NCBI GenBank assembly: GCA_958496175.1
Contig: OY292274.1
Location: 71,062,630 to 71,126,629 of the forward strand
From: Sisyra terminalis
Taxonomy: Eukaryota > Arthropoda > Insecta > Neuroptera > Sisyridae
Length of the DNA: 64,000 nucleotides
Direction of reading: 5' to 3'
In this document: positions 24,733-37,489 of the stretch, in pieces
How the letters are laid out: every line of letters begins with the position of its first letter
How positions within the stretch are numbered: the stretch's first letter is position 1
The notes under the pieces: model-generated
Seen by the model: only the letters and a program-made list of their open reading frames with translations
What the model was told of the DNA's origin: nothing
The model's database searches: none
Translations under genes and position numbers: made by a program

Positions 24733-27323
24733 ATGAAAACCAGTGGTATATTAATCCTGATTTATGGTATAATCAATATTAATGCTTCCGATGGTTGGTG
24801 TGAATAATTTTATATACAAAAAAAAAACGAATTATTAATGAATTGCTTACAAATAGTTGGGAAAACCAGTATATTTCACGCTCCATTGGATGGTTCCAAC
24901 GAAATATCAATGAATTGGCTGGTGGATTATGCAAAAGGATATGTACAATTTGAAATCAAATTTCCCAACAACGGAAAGGCGGAATGGTTTGCGTTTGGAT
25001 TCTCGGATTATGGCGATTATGGACCGGCGGATTATTGTGTTTTCTCTACGAATTGGAAGTACCAAATTTCGTTAACGGTATCGATACCAACTGATTTAAT
25101 TTCCAATGAATAAGTAGAAAAAATATGTTTCAGGATACTCATACAAATGCCAGTGGAGTATTGAGGGTAGATGAGCAACAAAATTGTCGTAATTTTGATT
25201 ATAAAATCAAAAACAATATCACGATTTTTACGTTCACCAGATTGATTGATACGTGCGAGAAAGACGACTATAAAATCGAAGTATGTATTTTGAACTATAT
25301 TCAAATTTTCGTTAAAATTTCCTCAATGATTTAGTGTGGCTAAAAGCTATGTCGTTGATTTATTTCTTACGGTGGTTTCAACCGAAAAATATTATGGTTT
25401 ATAAGACCTGATACTTTGAAAAAGTTTTCGAAATTCCGAATACGACTTGGAGAACTTAATCGATATAGTTTGGAGTATTTTTTCGTAGTGGAATTCATTG
25501 GTATTCAGATATTTTGCAGAAAAAGCCCAAGTTTTGTAAATTTGTAAATGTATACTTTAGCTGCTGTAACTTTCCGGGTTGCATACTACAGTCGAAGTTA
25601 ATGTTTAGGATGGCACTACTCATATCGTTTGGGCCATTGGCGAAGGACCACTGTTCCAATTGCAAGGGCTTAACATTCTGACGAGTTCGTACAAGAAGGG
25701 CATGATTCGGGTGCAGCTTTTGAAAAATCTCAACACCCACACTCGTCTACCTCCCGGCACACATGTCGTCGACATATTGGCGGATTCGGTTCACGTACCA
25801 CCGGCCGAAACCACGTACTGGTGCCACGTGTTCGAGTTGCCCAAGTTTTTGAGACAAAAACACCACGTTATTCGGGTATTATATAGCAATATGATTTAGT
25901 GGGAAAAAAAAACATTCTGGTCGTTGATAGTTTCAGCCACTTATTGAACCGAAAAGTGTTGGTTTGGTACATCATATGGAGGTGTTTCATTGTGAGGTCG
26001 AGCCAAATGTTGTGGTCCCACTTTATCGTGGCTCTTGCTTCGATAATACGACAAGACCTGAGATCACTAACAATTGTAAAAAAGTTATTGCCGCCTGGGC
26101 AATGGGGGCCGCAGCTTTTGATTATCCGGAAGTAAACAAAGAATATATCACTGATACATATTGAAATTGTAACTGATTGGTTATTTTCTTCCATAAATAG
26201 GAAGTTGGATATCCAATTGGAGGAGTGGATTTTAATTTATTCGTAATGTTGGAAGTGCATTACAATAATGTAGAGCGTCGGGCAGGTAAATTATCGCCGT
26301 GTATTTCTGCTCAGTGAGCATATAAATGAATCGATAAAATACATTTTTATTATGGTTTTAGATCGAATTGATAGTTCTGGAATGCGTTTATCAATAGCTC
26401 CAACTTTACGAAAGTTTGATGCGGGCATTATGGAATTGGGTTTGGAATATATTGATAAAATGGCCATTCCTAGTGGAAGAAATGATTTTCGTTTATCTGG
26501 ATATTGTATTTCAGAATGTACAGCAGTTGTAAGAAAAGTTTCCACAGTTGTTTATGTGTAAATATATTTATAAGGAAATTGTTGGAATCCCAAATTGTTT
26601 CAGAGTATTCCTCCAAGTGGAATATTTGTGTTTGGCTCTCAACTACATACACACCTAACGGGAACAAAAGTATACACACGGCATGTCCGCGATGGAAAAG
26701 AACTTCCGTACTTAAACTTTGACAATCACTATAGTACTCATTTTCAAGAAATTCGCCTCCTAAAACGTCTCGTGCATGTTTTACCGGTAATTTTCTATCA
26801 GCAGGTATAAGTTGCAAATTGTATTTTTTAATTTTTCAAGGGCGATGCCCTAATAACAACGTGCCACTATAAAACCGACACTCGTAAAACTATAACGTTG
26901 GGCGGATTTTCCATATCGGATGAGATGTGTGTTAACTACATTCATTACTATCCCACCATTAAATTGGAGGTGTGCAAAAGTTCTATAAGCGATGCAAGTT
27001 TACAAAAATATTTTAAATTTCTAAACAAGTAAGCAGTCTCGGCTAGTGATTTACATTGTTAAGCATTTCCAATATATATATAAAATTTGCTTTGTAGATT
27101 TGAAAATCAACCAACGTCCGATACGAAAGGAATCTCTGAGAATTATGGCTCAATCGAGTGGACTCCGTTAAGGGCTGAAATGCTGGCGACTCTGTATGAA
27201 GCCTCCCCATTGTCAATGCAGTGTAATATGTCGGGGGGTGCGCGTTTTCCTGGTGACTGGAGTAAAGTACCACTGACCAAAGTTCCGCAGCCATTGCCAG
27301 CGGAAAAAAGTTGTTCGGACTAA
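24733..27323 (+). CDS. Moxd1: DBH-like copper monooxygenase, MOXD1 homolog
   Basis: Ten exons: 24733-24793, 24857-25058, 25118-25280, 25609-25875, 25931-26131, 26201-26285, 26362-26528, 26604-26786, 26841-27028, 27098-27323; 580 residues. A signal peptide (MKTSGILILIYGIININAS) is followed by a DOMON domain (about 25-140; GFSDYGDYGPADYCVFSTNW, DEQQNC) and the two-domain Cu2 monooxygenase core. All expected copper ligands are visible: the HH pair in LVHHMEVFHC, the His in MLEVHYNN, the HTH in QLHTHLTG, and the Met in SDEMCVNYIHYYP. Family enzymes hydroxylate aliphatic carbon beta to an amine using ascorbate and oxygen in the secretory pathway; MOXD1's own substrate is unsettled. No C-terminal membrane anchor is evident, so the protein may be lumenal or secreted. 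The start of exon 3 (25118 rather than 25134) was chosen to keep frame into QDTHT; that junction is the weakest. Confidence 0.9.
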
Positions 27324-28814
27324 ACATTTTGAAAGAAAGAAAAATGTAATTAAACCAAATATAATAAAATGAATGAAAAAATTAAATTAATTGACTGTAT
27401 AAAAAGTTATATTCTCATTAGACAAGTTCTAGCGCAAACAAGGACTTCTTCAAGGAAAAAATTCACTATAAAACCTTGCGGAGGGATAAATTATCAACCG
27501 AAAATGTTCATTAAAAGTCTCAGCTGTAATGTTTTTTAAATAATGATTCTAATAGTGCAATAATTCGCCAGAATTACCGAAAACATGGCTAGTTTACTTA
27601 TGAAATTGTAACAAAATGTTGCAATACTTTTTTACGAGTTAAATGAAAGTGTACTAATTCACCCCCGAAATTCTTTATTTGAAGGAGGACTTCAAAATGT
27701 TTTTTTTAGTGGAACCGGGCCATGACAAAAAGTGAAATTTATATGAAAATTATAAATTAAATTGAAATTTTTCGAATATCTCATCAAAAACTTTTAAGAC
27801 CCGTACACATGAAAGTTTGATGATGAATATCTTTTGAAGGGTTAATTTCATCGCCAAAACATAAGAGACCATTTTTATAAAGCAATTAATTTCCAACAAA
27901 AATTTGTATTGCGAATTGTATACGAGTTATTTATTGTCGAGTTATAAAATTCATAAACAAAAATGAAATTTGTCTTAAAATAATCAAAATTAAAATCTTA
28001 ATATCTTTCAAATGGTGAGGCTTACGGAAAAAATATACGATACCTTTTTTGTAGAGCATTAAATTTCCTACAAAATTCTTTCAGAACATTTTTCTGTACA
28101 ATCGATAAATGATGAGGTATGAATGTTTTTCTATTGGACTGAGAAAAAAATACAAAACTGCAATGCGGAGGATCTTCCTATTAAAATTACGAGCTCATAT
28201 TTGGTGAGAATTTTTTTAAGGTGTCTAGCAACCCATTTTTCCGCGTCACTTGTAAAAAAAATAAATAATCGATGCTTTTGACCCACCCTAATATACAACT
28301 AATTCATTCTAAGAGTTTATTAAATGTGTCTTTTTAAAGTTGACAAAATAAATTGTTAAGAATGATTATGTTTTTCGTAAAAGATAATAATTTTCATATG
28401 CCACTTGAAATAGACGAAGACGCGGGGATCAGCTAGTTCTATTATATAATCTCTATGCTAAATAATGCCTGTTTAGGGAAACAAATAAATTCTTTTACTA
28501 AGTGTACAAATTATTTTATTAAATAAAAGGAAAAAAAATGTAACGAACAGTCATAAAACTCCAATAATCACATTTTTTTTATTACCACCGTTACTGAAAT
28601 GCATTTTTTTTTTGATTTACGAAATTATGAAACTATAATCTAATTGAAAAATTAATGCGACCTATCTAAGTAAAAAGTACAACTCAACAATTTCATCAAT
28701 TGCAATATAATAACTTAACAAATATTTCAATCATAAATTAAAGCAAAATAATACAAAATATTAAACTTATAAAATTGTCATAGTAAAGAAAATTCAACTA
28801 AAATTTCACTGGTT
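27324..28814. other. Intergenic between convergent MOXD1 and SMARCAD1 3' ends
   Basis: AATAAA at about 27363 probably serves MOXD1. About 27690-28276 resembles decayed foldback-element DNA (TATCTTTTGAAGGGTTAA, TTTTTTGTAGAGCATTAAAT) and ends ACCCACCCTAATA, like the end of the nested MITE at 1830. No gene. Confidence 0.45.
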
Positions 28815-31800
28815 CTACGCTTGTTTCTTCGGACTAACCAAAGCGGCCGCTTTGGACGAATCAAAACCCAACGCCAGTGTTAACAATCGCACCACACTTT
28901 TAACTTCGGTCGACTCATTTTCTGCAGAGAATAATTACGATTACGATTAATTAAAAAGAGATGTTGCAGAATGTAGTTTTACCTTCGTTGGTGGTGATTT
29001 CACGTTCTAATTTGAGTTTTTCTTGAGCCATTTGTGACATGGCTTCCTCTATAGTGCCAGAACTGATTAGGCGATAGATGCCGACAGGTTTGGTTTGGCC
29101 CATACGATGGCATCGGTCTTCCGCTTGTTTATCATTGTACGGATTATAGTCGATATCGTGAATGATGACGGTATCTGCTGCCGTTAGATTGATTCCTAAA
29201 CCACCGGCTCGTGTTGTCAACAGAAAGACAAATATTTCATCGTCCGTACTATATTCATCGATTAATTGTTGCCTACAGACAAAAGCAAGTTTTCCCATTA
29301 AGTTTCCCACATGAATCATATTGAAAATTTACCGAATAACAACCGGCGTACTTCCATCCAATCTCAAGAATTTAACTTTTTTCAACTTCAAATATTCCTC
29401 TAAAACATCCAACATAATAACAAACTGGCTAAAAATTAACACGCGATGACCATCCGCTTTCAATTGCGGCAACATTTCGTCCAACTTGTGAAACTTTCCG
29501 GAATTTAAAATTTTATCGTGTGGCAATTTATGACCACTAATACTCTGCAAAAACAAAATATGTGAGACAAGATCAATATGTACTTGAACCAGTAATTCAC
29601 CTTATACTCCTGAGTTAGTTTGTGTATTTGAAAATCGGACATAAACGTGAGATCTTCGATAATGTAACCCTGATTATTTTCTTTGTAAAATGGATCGGCC
29701 GCCAATCGGGACGCAAGTTGACATATGGTGCGATGATCGTAATGGTATCGTAAGAGGGCTGGATGATTACTCAATTTTCGCAAGTTCATCATCATCGACA
29801 TGCCACTCATGTCGGAATTACCATCGACTGATTTATACGATTCGATTAGTTCTTTGTATTGGTCCTCTTGAGATGCTGCCAATGGGACATTTATGGTTTC
29901 GTCAGTTTTCGGCGGCAAATCGTGAAGCACATCTTTTTTCAAACGTCGCAAAACAAATGGCTTCATGATGCGTTTGGCTTGGGCTATCTGGTCTCGTTCA
30001 AACGCCGGTAATTCCTCTTCGACATTATCGTTTTTTGAATTAAGTGATTTCTATAAATTAAAAAAAAATCAAATATACCATCCAAATACGACATAAAGAC
30101 AACTATATTCATACAGAATTTTTTTGGAATAAATTTTTTAAATCATCAGTTTTTCCAGCAAACATCGTTGGCATTACAAAGATCAACAACGACATTAGTT
30201 CTAACAGATTGTTTTGTAGCGGAGTTCCGGTTAATAAAATTCGATTTGACGCCTACAAAAGAGTAATAGTTTGATTAAAGTCCTAATAATTTCGTTGATG
30301 ATCACAAATATTTACTTTAATTCTAACTAAATTTTCGTAACGTTGAGTATTCATATTTTTTAACATATGCGCTTCGTCGAAAACCACATAATGCATTTGT
30401 GTAACACGAAACATTTTCCGTTCCTCTGGCGTACTGGTAACCATATTGTATGTGGTCAAAATTATATCAATTCCCTCCAACCCGCCTCGCGCCCAACTAA
30501 TTCGCGTTCCTCGTCTTTCTTCCGTCGATCCATAATACATAAACACATTCAAACTGGGACACCATTTCGAAAATTCATTGCTCCAATTCTCTGTGGAAAA
30601 ATTTACGTTTTTCTATAACAATTCCACAGTTATTTGATGCACGTGCGTACCTAACGTTGACGATGGCACGACAACCAAATGCGGCCCCCGGGCCTCACCA
30701 ATTGCCTTTAAATGCGCCAAAAATGCAATGACTTGCACCGTTTTCCCCAGGCCCATTTCGTCGGCCAGAATGCCATTGACACCCTGCGCATGCATCACCG
30801 CCAGCCAATTCAAGCCGATCATCTGATAGCTGGCCAAATGCAGGCTGGTCGACAGCATGGACGGCTGATTTTTAACGCCCGCGCCGGCCGCCACGGCCTT
30901 CTCCATCTGTTGTGCCAGCGCAGTGCATTTCCGCATCAAATTTTGCACATTGTTGCGCGTGATTAACACATTCTGCGCTGCATTCAATAAGTCCGTGCTT
31001 AAGTGTTTGTTTTCTTGTAATTTTTGAACCTAAAAATCACCAATTAAAATCTCATTGACTACAATTGATTTACAATCTTTTTTACCAAATCAATCCAGCC
31101 TTTAAAAGGCCGATTTTCAACGATGGCGTCTACTTTCTTCTGCGAACAGGTGGCCATCAGTCGTAACTCATTCGGAGTTCCGGTCTGAAAGAATTCTAAA
31201 ACTCGCCGTTTGTCCGGTGTGAGGTCATCACTAATTTCCATATCAGAATCTTCATCACTACAAATCACAAAAAATTGACAATTGTGGCTGGGCTGTACCA
31301 CTAATGGTAGCAGAACGTGGTTCAACACGTTTTTATAATGATCAAGTAGGCAAAGTTTTACCTATCGAAAACCTTATTATCTCGATAATCTGAACAACCG
31401 AAATCACTGTCATCACTGTCCATATCAACTTTCCTTCGTTTGACCTTCTTCTTTTTTATATCACTCGTGTTGGTACGTTTTTTAAAATTTGTGGACGTCG
31501 CCGAAGAATTGAGCAAACTGTCCATTGCGGCCTGTGCGTCCCAGTTGTGGCGCATCAGCACGTCTTGTAAAACCTGAACAATAAATTTATCGATTGAAAC
31601 CATTTTGGTAAGTCCAAGTCTAACGACATTGTTGACAATACCATCATGTCTTTGTTGGGAAAGGCGCTCACCAAGAACCTGAGTTGGCGTTCTTTGTGCG
31701 AAATATCCGAGGAACCATTACTATTTTCGTTTACCACTTCAACAATGGAACTTTGCGACGTTGCCGCCACATTATTGACATCACTCTCTGAATCAGAAGA

Positions 31801-32039
31801 ATCCAATATTGGTTTGACTTTTCTTTGAACAACAATGGGAGTTTCAGGACTGGCATCAGAAGCTTTATGTTTAAAAGAAAATGCAATGCAAAATAAAAAC
31901 AAAACAAAACAAAAAAAAAAGCCGAGGACAAGCAATTGGGCCACTTACTGGAATTGAATGATTTCATTGGAGATTTCTTTTGTATGCGAAAGCCACGTAA
32001 ATTATTCACATTGTTGGAAGGACTTTGATTGTTTGACAT
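28815..32039 (-). CDS. SMARCAD1: SMARCAD1-type SNF2 chromatin remodeller
   Basis: Eleven exons (5' to 3'): 31949-32039, 31642-31862, 31362-31573, 31086-31257, 30651-31029, 30316-30590, 30115-30252, 29601-30050, 29333-29544, 28983-29272, 28815-28921; 848 residues. The N-terminus is Ser/acidic-rich with one CUE-like domain ([14 protein letters not shown] then [20 protein letters not shown]). Next come a bipartite basic stretch (KKKKVKRRK) and the SMARCAD1-specific linker ([19 protein letters not shown]). The SNF2 ATPase is complete: motif I DEMGLGKT, motif II DEAH, motif [11 protein letters not shown], and the helicase-C motifs [30 protein letters not shown] and [12 protein letters not shown]. 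The human protein has two CUE domains; only one is apparent here. The family remodels and exchanges nucleosomes behind replication forks and at DNA breaks. It is divergently arranged with USP5, 755 bp apart, so the two may share a promoter region. Fly orthologue: Etl1. Confidence 0.93.
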
Positions 32040-32793
32040 ATTATGTGATTATTTAAATCAAGTTTTACTAAAATAATTTAAATATTGACGAAAACGAATA
32101 AGTAACTTTTAAATAGAATGTAAAAGTTGTAATCACTAGAACAGAAATTCACTGACTGAATTCGTGCACATTTTTTTTTTGGATTTTAGACCTAACTTTA
32201 GAAAAATAAATAATAGAAATTGATAGAAAAAAGAATATAACCTAGTAAGTAACACGATAATGAACTACAATTAACGACATTAATAAACGTTGCCAATGAG
32301 GATCATGTGCAATCCAGTGCAATCATGTGGAATGCAACAATCGTATATGTTCGGGAAAAATACCGAAGTAGGATTTGAATGAGGTGAAGTTAGTCATTTA
32401 CTACTCTCAATACAGATGAATGTATCATTGATATGTATACAAATCAGTCGAATGTATTCGACCAATTGAACGAATTCAAATAATTTTGGGTTTGCGCAAA
32501 CTCCGCAAACTGGTAGCGCCAGTCGGTGCAAGACAGGTTGCCCCATTAAATGACGTCATACGAGGAATTTTGAAATTTGAATTAGTTTGAAGATAAGCAC
32601 GAATTTCTTCTGCACGCGTCACGCGGTGCATGAGGCCACCCTGTGTGTATTTTATAAACCATGGGGGTGAAATGGCTTAAAATCCAAACAACTGCCACTA
32701 AGTTCATGGGAATGGATTACTAGTGTAGTATTATTGGCGATATTTGAAGTGAATTTTTGTATTGAAAATAGACTGATTTGTATAGGAAAAAAA
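32040..32793. promoter_or_regulatory. Divergent promoter region of SMARCAD1 and USP5
   Basis: 755 bp between the two start codons, containing a TGACGTCA-MITE. Core promoter elements could not be placed. Confidence 0.5.
32528..32666 (+). mobile_element. TGACGTCA-MITE in the SMARCAD1/USP5 promoter region
   Basis: Reads GGTTGCCCCATTAAATGACGTC...ATACGAGGAATTTTG and ends GAGGCCACCCTGTGTGTATT then TTATAAACC. Slightly shortened compared with 41410-41572. Confidence 0.85.
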
Positions 32794-35700
32794 ATGGCAA
32801 ATTTTGATTTGTTAGCACCGCATTTGTCGAAAATTCAAATTCCGCATTCGCACACGAAAGTCTACAAGGACGAATGTGTTTATTCGTTCGATAATCCGGT
32901 ACGTATTGAATGTTGGTCGTGCGAAGAGAGGTTAACACACAGTGGTTGTTTATTATATTTCAGGAAACCAGCACCGGTTTGTACGTGAGCCTAACGACTT
33001 TCCTGGGCTTTGGCCGCGATTACGTTGAAGATTACTATAAGGCAACCGGAAATGCAGTCTATTTACATATTTTACGAGAACGTCATCTTTTACCGGTTCG
33101 TATAATGAGGACTATAATCAGGGCTTGCACGTTTTCGTAAAATCCAACAACCTGTTATTATCGGTGGCCAGTGTGGCTATTTATGAATTTAAAAGAAAAC
33201 TTCAGAATCGTGTGGAGTTGATGAGAATTAAGGAAATTGGTTTTCCCTCTGTAAATCCTTTGTATATGTAAAATTAGTTGCCTATAGCACTCGTTTTAAA
33301 AAAAAAAAATTAATGAAAAGTCTAAATTTGAATATTATTTTATATGAATGTTTATTAGAATGAGTCGCCTCAACAGGGAGATGGTCCGGAAAAGAAAATC
33401 ACACGCTTGGCAATTGGTGTCGAAGGTGGATTTAATCCTGATATTAACAAACCGAAATTTGAATTTCATGATAAACATTCTATCGTTGTTTTACCCACAT
33501 TCGAAACGTTTACGTGGCCCGATTCAAAGTTGCCAAATACAGTAAGTTTACCAAAATTATCTTAATCTGTAAAATTAAAATTTAAAATCTTTTAGATAAG
33601 TCAATCGGTCCGAGCCATTTTAGATGCCCAATCAGCCACGAAACTCTCAGAAATCGAGGCATTGCAGAACACTTGGGACGGAGAACAACGAATAATCTCT
33701 AGGTAAAATAAAAACATAACTTTTAACATAGAAATTATTTTTTTTTTTTTAAATTATTAGGCATGCCGAAAATCTTCTGCAGTTGAACAATGGCGTTAAA
33801 ATTGCACCGAACGGATGGATATGTGGCAAGTGTGATTTGACTGAAAATTTATGGTTGAACTTGACCGATGGTTCGGTGCTTTGTGGACGAAAATTTTTTG
33901 ATGGAACCGGAGGAAATGATCATGCCGTGGAACATTATCGGGAAACCGGATATCCGTTGGCCGTCAAATTGGGAACAATTACAAAAGAAGGACGAGGCGA
34001 TGTGTTTAGTTATGCCGAGGACGATATGGTGGAAGATCCGTTTTTAATACAACATTTGGCTCACTTTGGAATCAATATTGCCCAAATGGAGAAGGTATTG
34101 ATGCTATTTAAATTAGGAAGTTTTTAATCACTGAAGCTTAAAATTAAGTCTAATATGTATAGTCGAAAATATTATTGGGATTGACAAAAAAAAAATGCTG
34201 TGAAAGTTTAAGCTCTTAATAATAAGCGAATTTATTCGATTTTCCATTTAAATAACATGGCAACAATATTCTCTGGCACTTTGGAATTTTATAGCTCACG
34301 TTGGTGATAATATTTCGGAATGACCAAGTTATATTCTTGTAGAAAATTAAACGATCTACAAAAAAGGTCTCTTACGAGTTTTTGATATATTTATTCGTTC
34401 AAAAGTTATTCGAGGTCAAAGTTGAACCGAAAGGATTTTTTTTTTTTTAATTTTTTGACTCAACCATCAACTTTATGAGAAAATTTTATTGGACATTTTT
34501 TGTAGAGCACTTTTTTTTCTATAATTTATCTCTATAAAAGTTTTTGATAGTTTTCACAGGTCCGAAGTTATTTAATTAAAATAAATAAAAAAATGTTTGT
34601 GTTAAAAATATAATAATTCAGGGAGTTTTCAGTTTAATGCAAATAACTTAGGACCTGTGGAAAATATCCAAAACTTTTATAGAAATAAGTTATAGAAAAA
34701 AAAGTGCTCCACAAAAAATGTCCTGCAAAATTTTCTCATAAAATTGATGGTTGCGTCTCAAAAAATTGAAAAAATATTAAAATTTCTCTTTAGTTCAACT
34801 TTGACCTCGAATAACTTTTGAAGGAATAAATATATCAAAAACTTGTATGAGACATTTTTCGTAGATCGTCTAATTTTCTACAAGAATATACGTTAGTCAT
34901 TCCGAAATATTGTCACCAACGTGAACTATAAAATTCCAAAGTGCACGAGAATATTGTTCCCATTTTATTTAAATGGATAATCGAAATTGGTCATTCCCAA
35001 CAATATTTTCATATAAATTCATCATTTTTTTTTGAATCAGTCTAATGTATAGTAAATATTCAATTGAACTAGTTGTAAAATTATAATTTTAGACCGAGAA
35101 ATCCATGATCGAACTGGAATTGGACTTGAATCAAAAAGTTGGTGAATGGGCGACATTGGAAGAAAGTTCAGGACCATTGAAACCACTGTATGGTCCGGGA
35201 TACACAGGCATGGCGAATTTAGGGAACTCGTGCTACATCAATAGTGTGATGCAAGTGGTATTTACAGTACCGGATTTCGTGCGTCACTACGTCGATCGAG
35301 CACCGGAAATATTCAAAAAAAGTATCGTAGATCCGGCCAACGATTTTTCAGTTCAAGTGTAAATAAATTTAATCGATTCGTTTTATAAATTTCACTATTC
35401 AATTAAAACTTGATTTCAGTGCTAAATTAGGCGTTGGTTTACTATCGGGAAAGTATTCAGTGCCGCCACCCGAAGGAGCACCGGTTGATGCCGACTCGCC
35501 CGGAATTAGTCCTGTCATGTTTAAGCATCTAATCGGAAAAGGACACGTAGATTTTAGTACAAAAAAACAACAGGATGCACAGGAATATTTCCTACACTTT
35601 CTCGACTATGTGAATCGAAATAATCGAAAACAGGATTTCAATCCGACGGATGCATTTAAATTTTCGTTAGAAGAACGTTATCAGTGTGGTGTTAGTAAAG

Positions 35701-37110
35701 CGGTCAAATATTTAAGACGCGACGATTGGATGTTACATTTGTCAATTCCCCTAAATGCCGCCACCAATAAAAAAGAAGTGGCCGCTTATGAGGCCTTAAA
35801 AGCTGAAGCCGAGGCTTCAGGAAAACGATTGTAAGATATCTTTTGAGATGATATAAGAAAAGTTTGATTTTTTTTTGGAATATTTTTTTTAGAGATCCCA
35901 GTTCTATTGTGCGGCCACACATTAAATTGTTTTCATGTTTGGAGGCATTTACTCAGTCAGAAGTTGTCGAACAATTTTACAGTACGGCAGTCAAAGAAAA
36001 AACCACTGCAATCAAGTATGAATTGAATGGAGATGGAGTTTTTTTTATACAAGTTTAATTATTTTTTTAGAACTACAAGACTGGCAACATTTCCTGATTA
36101 CTTGATGATTCATGCAAAGAAATTCATGTTACGAGAAGATTGGGTTCCGATCAAGTTGGACATAGCTCTAGACGTTCCCGATATTTTGGATGCCAAAAGT
36201 TTACGAGGATGTGGAATCCAACCGGATGAAACACCGTTGCCACAGTTGAATAGTTTAATACCGGAACCAGCTTATGATCAAGCAGTTATATCACAATTGG
36301 TAAGTTAGAAAGAGTACAAAAAAGTCGTAGGAATGTACAAGTATGAAATTTATTTGACTTCCTGTTAAAAAAATTAACAAACTTGTATTTTTTTAGATGG
36401 ATATGGGTTTTCATCAAGAGTCCTGTAAAAGAGCGCTGTTTTTCACTCACAATAGCGGATTGGAACAGGCCACCAATTGGATCATGGAACACATGGCTGA
36501 TTCAGACTTTACCGACACATTTGTTCCACCAGGAACGGACAATGCTATTGCAGGTGTGCAATTCTTTTGCATATTATATTGTTGTACAGTTACAATTGTT
36601 CAATTTCATTCATTTACGTTAGTTAATTAAGTAATAGACGCCATTCGTCATTGTAATTGTGTAGGGGCTTTTGTGCCCAACGAAGATGGACTACAAATGC
36701 TGTGCGGTATGGGTTTCACATCGGCTCAAGCGACCAAAGCACTAAAGGCCACCGATAACAATCTAGAACGGGCGGCCGATTGGATATTTAGCCATCAAGC
36801 GGAGCTGGATGCAGACGACACCGGCAACAATGCACCACCAGTGCCACAATATCGAGACGGAAATGAAAGTGCGTTGTTTGTATTGCGATATTTTTCTTGC
36901 AACAATATTTAACATTTTCTTTTTTTTTTAGAATATCGATTGGTGGCATTTATTTCTCATATGGGAACGTCAACAATGGTTGGACACTATGTGTGCCATA
37001 TTCTTAAGGATGGTCAATGGGTTATTTTCAACGATAGTAAAGTGTCTATATCGAAAAATCCACCCAAAGAACTTGGATATATGTATTTATACGAACGTAT
37101 ATCAAATTAA
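32794..37110 (+). CDS. USP5: Ubiquitin carboxyl-terminal hydrolase 5 (isopeptidase T)
   Basis: Twelve exons: 32794-32898, 32964-33095, 33359-33541, 33596-33702, 33761-34094, 35093-35358, 35420-35830, 35893-36015, 36071-36299, 36397-36553, 36665-36868, 36932-37110; 809 residues. The order of domains is that of USP5: cryptic N-terminal zinc-finger region ([27 protein letters not shown]), ZnF-UBP (GWICGKCD...[17 protein letters not shown]), USP catalytic domain with Cys box [11 protein letters not shown] and [10 protein letters not shown], two UBA domains ([33 protein letters not shown]), and the His box [15 protein letters not shown]. The ZnF-UBP binds the free C-terminal Gly-Gly of ubiquitin, and the enzyme disassembles unanchored polyubiquitin chains. 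The ATG at 32794 is preferred over an in-frame upstream ATG at 32734 because it gives the conserved USP5 N-terminus. Intron 5 carries a foldback transposon. Splicing of exon 2 to exon 3 skips an open stretch at 33096-33240. Confidence 0.94.
34163..35044. mobile_element. Foldback/hAT-like element, copy 2 (USP5 intron 5)
   Basis: Flanked by a perfect 8-bp duplication, ATGTATAG, at 34155-34162 and 35045-35052. The right end is intact (TGAATCAGTCTA); the left end lacks the first ~45 bp of the family. The inverted arms are about 34163-34590 and 34615-35044 with a ~25-bp centre. Confidence 0.9.
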
Positions 37111-37489
37111 GATGTCTCTTTTTTTTGTTAAATACATGAATTTATAATTTTTGAAATTTTATAATAATGGGTGTTAATTTTAGAGACTGAGTCATATGCA
37201 ACCATACAAAAATGTCTCTGATACGTTTGTTACAAGTCAATTTTCTCTTTCCTTTTTTTTTTGGTACTAAAAATGATTTATTGAATTGGTATTTATCCAA
37301 TTATTGTCCCGTTACACTAATAAATTGTATTTTTTTATTGTTTTTCTTTTCTGATGGTCGTCAAAAATATAATTTAATGCATTGTAGTTGTTATATTTGT
37401 TCCACATTAATCAATTTTTATATTTCGATTTGTTTTTGATTTGCATAAAGAAACCTCCATACTGTACGTAATTTATACGGTAGATCTGC

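Noticed and set aside
32734..32793. Upstream in-frame ATG as the USP5 start
   Set aside because: It would add 20 residues (MAIFEVNFCIENRLI...) absent from USP5 proteins; the downstream ATG gives the conserved N-terminus.
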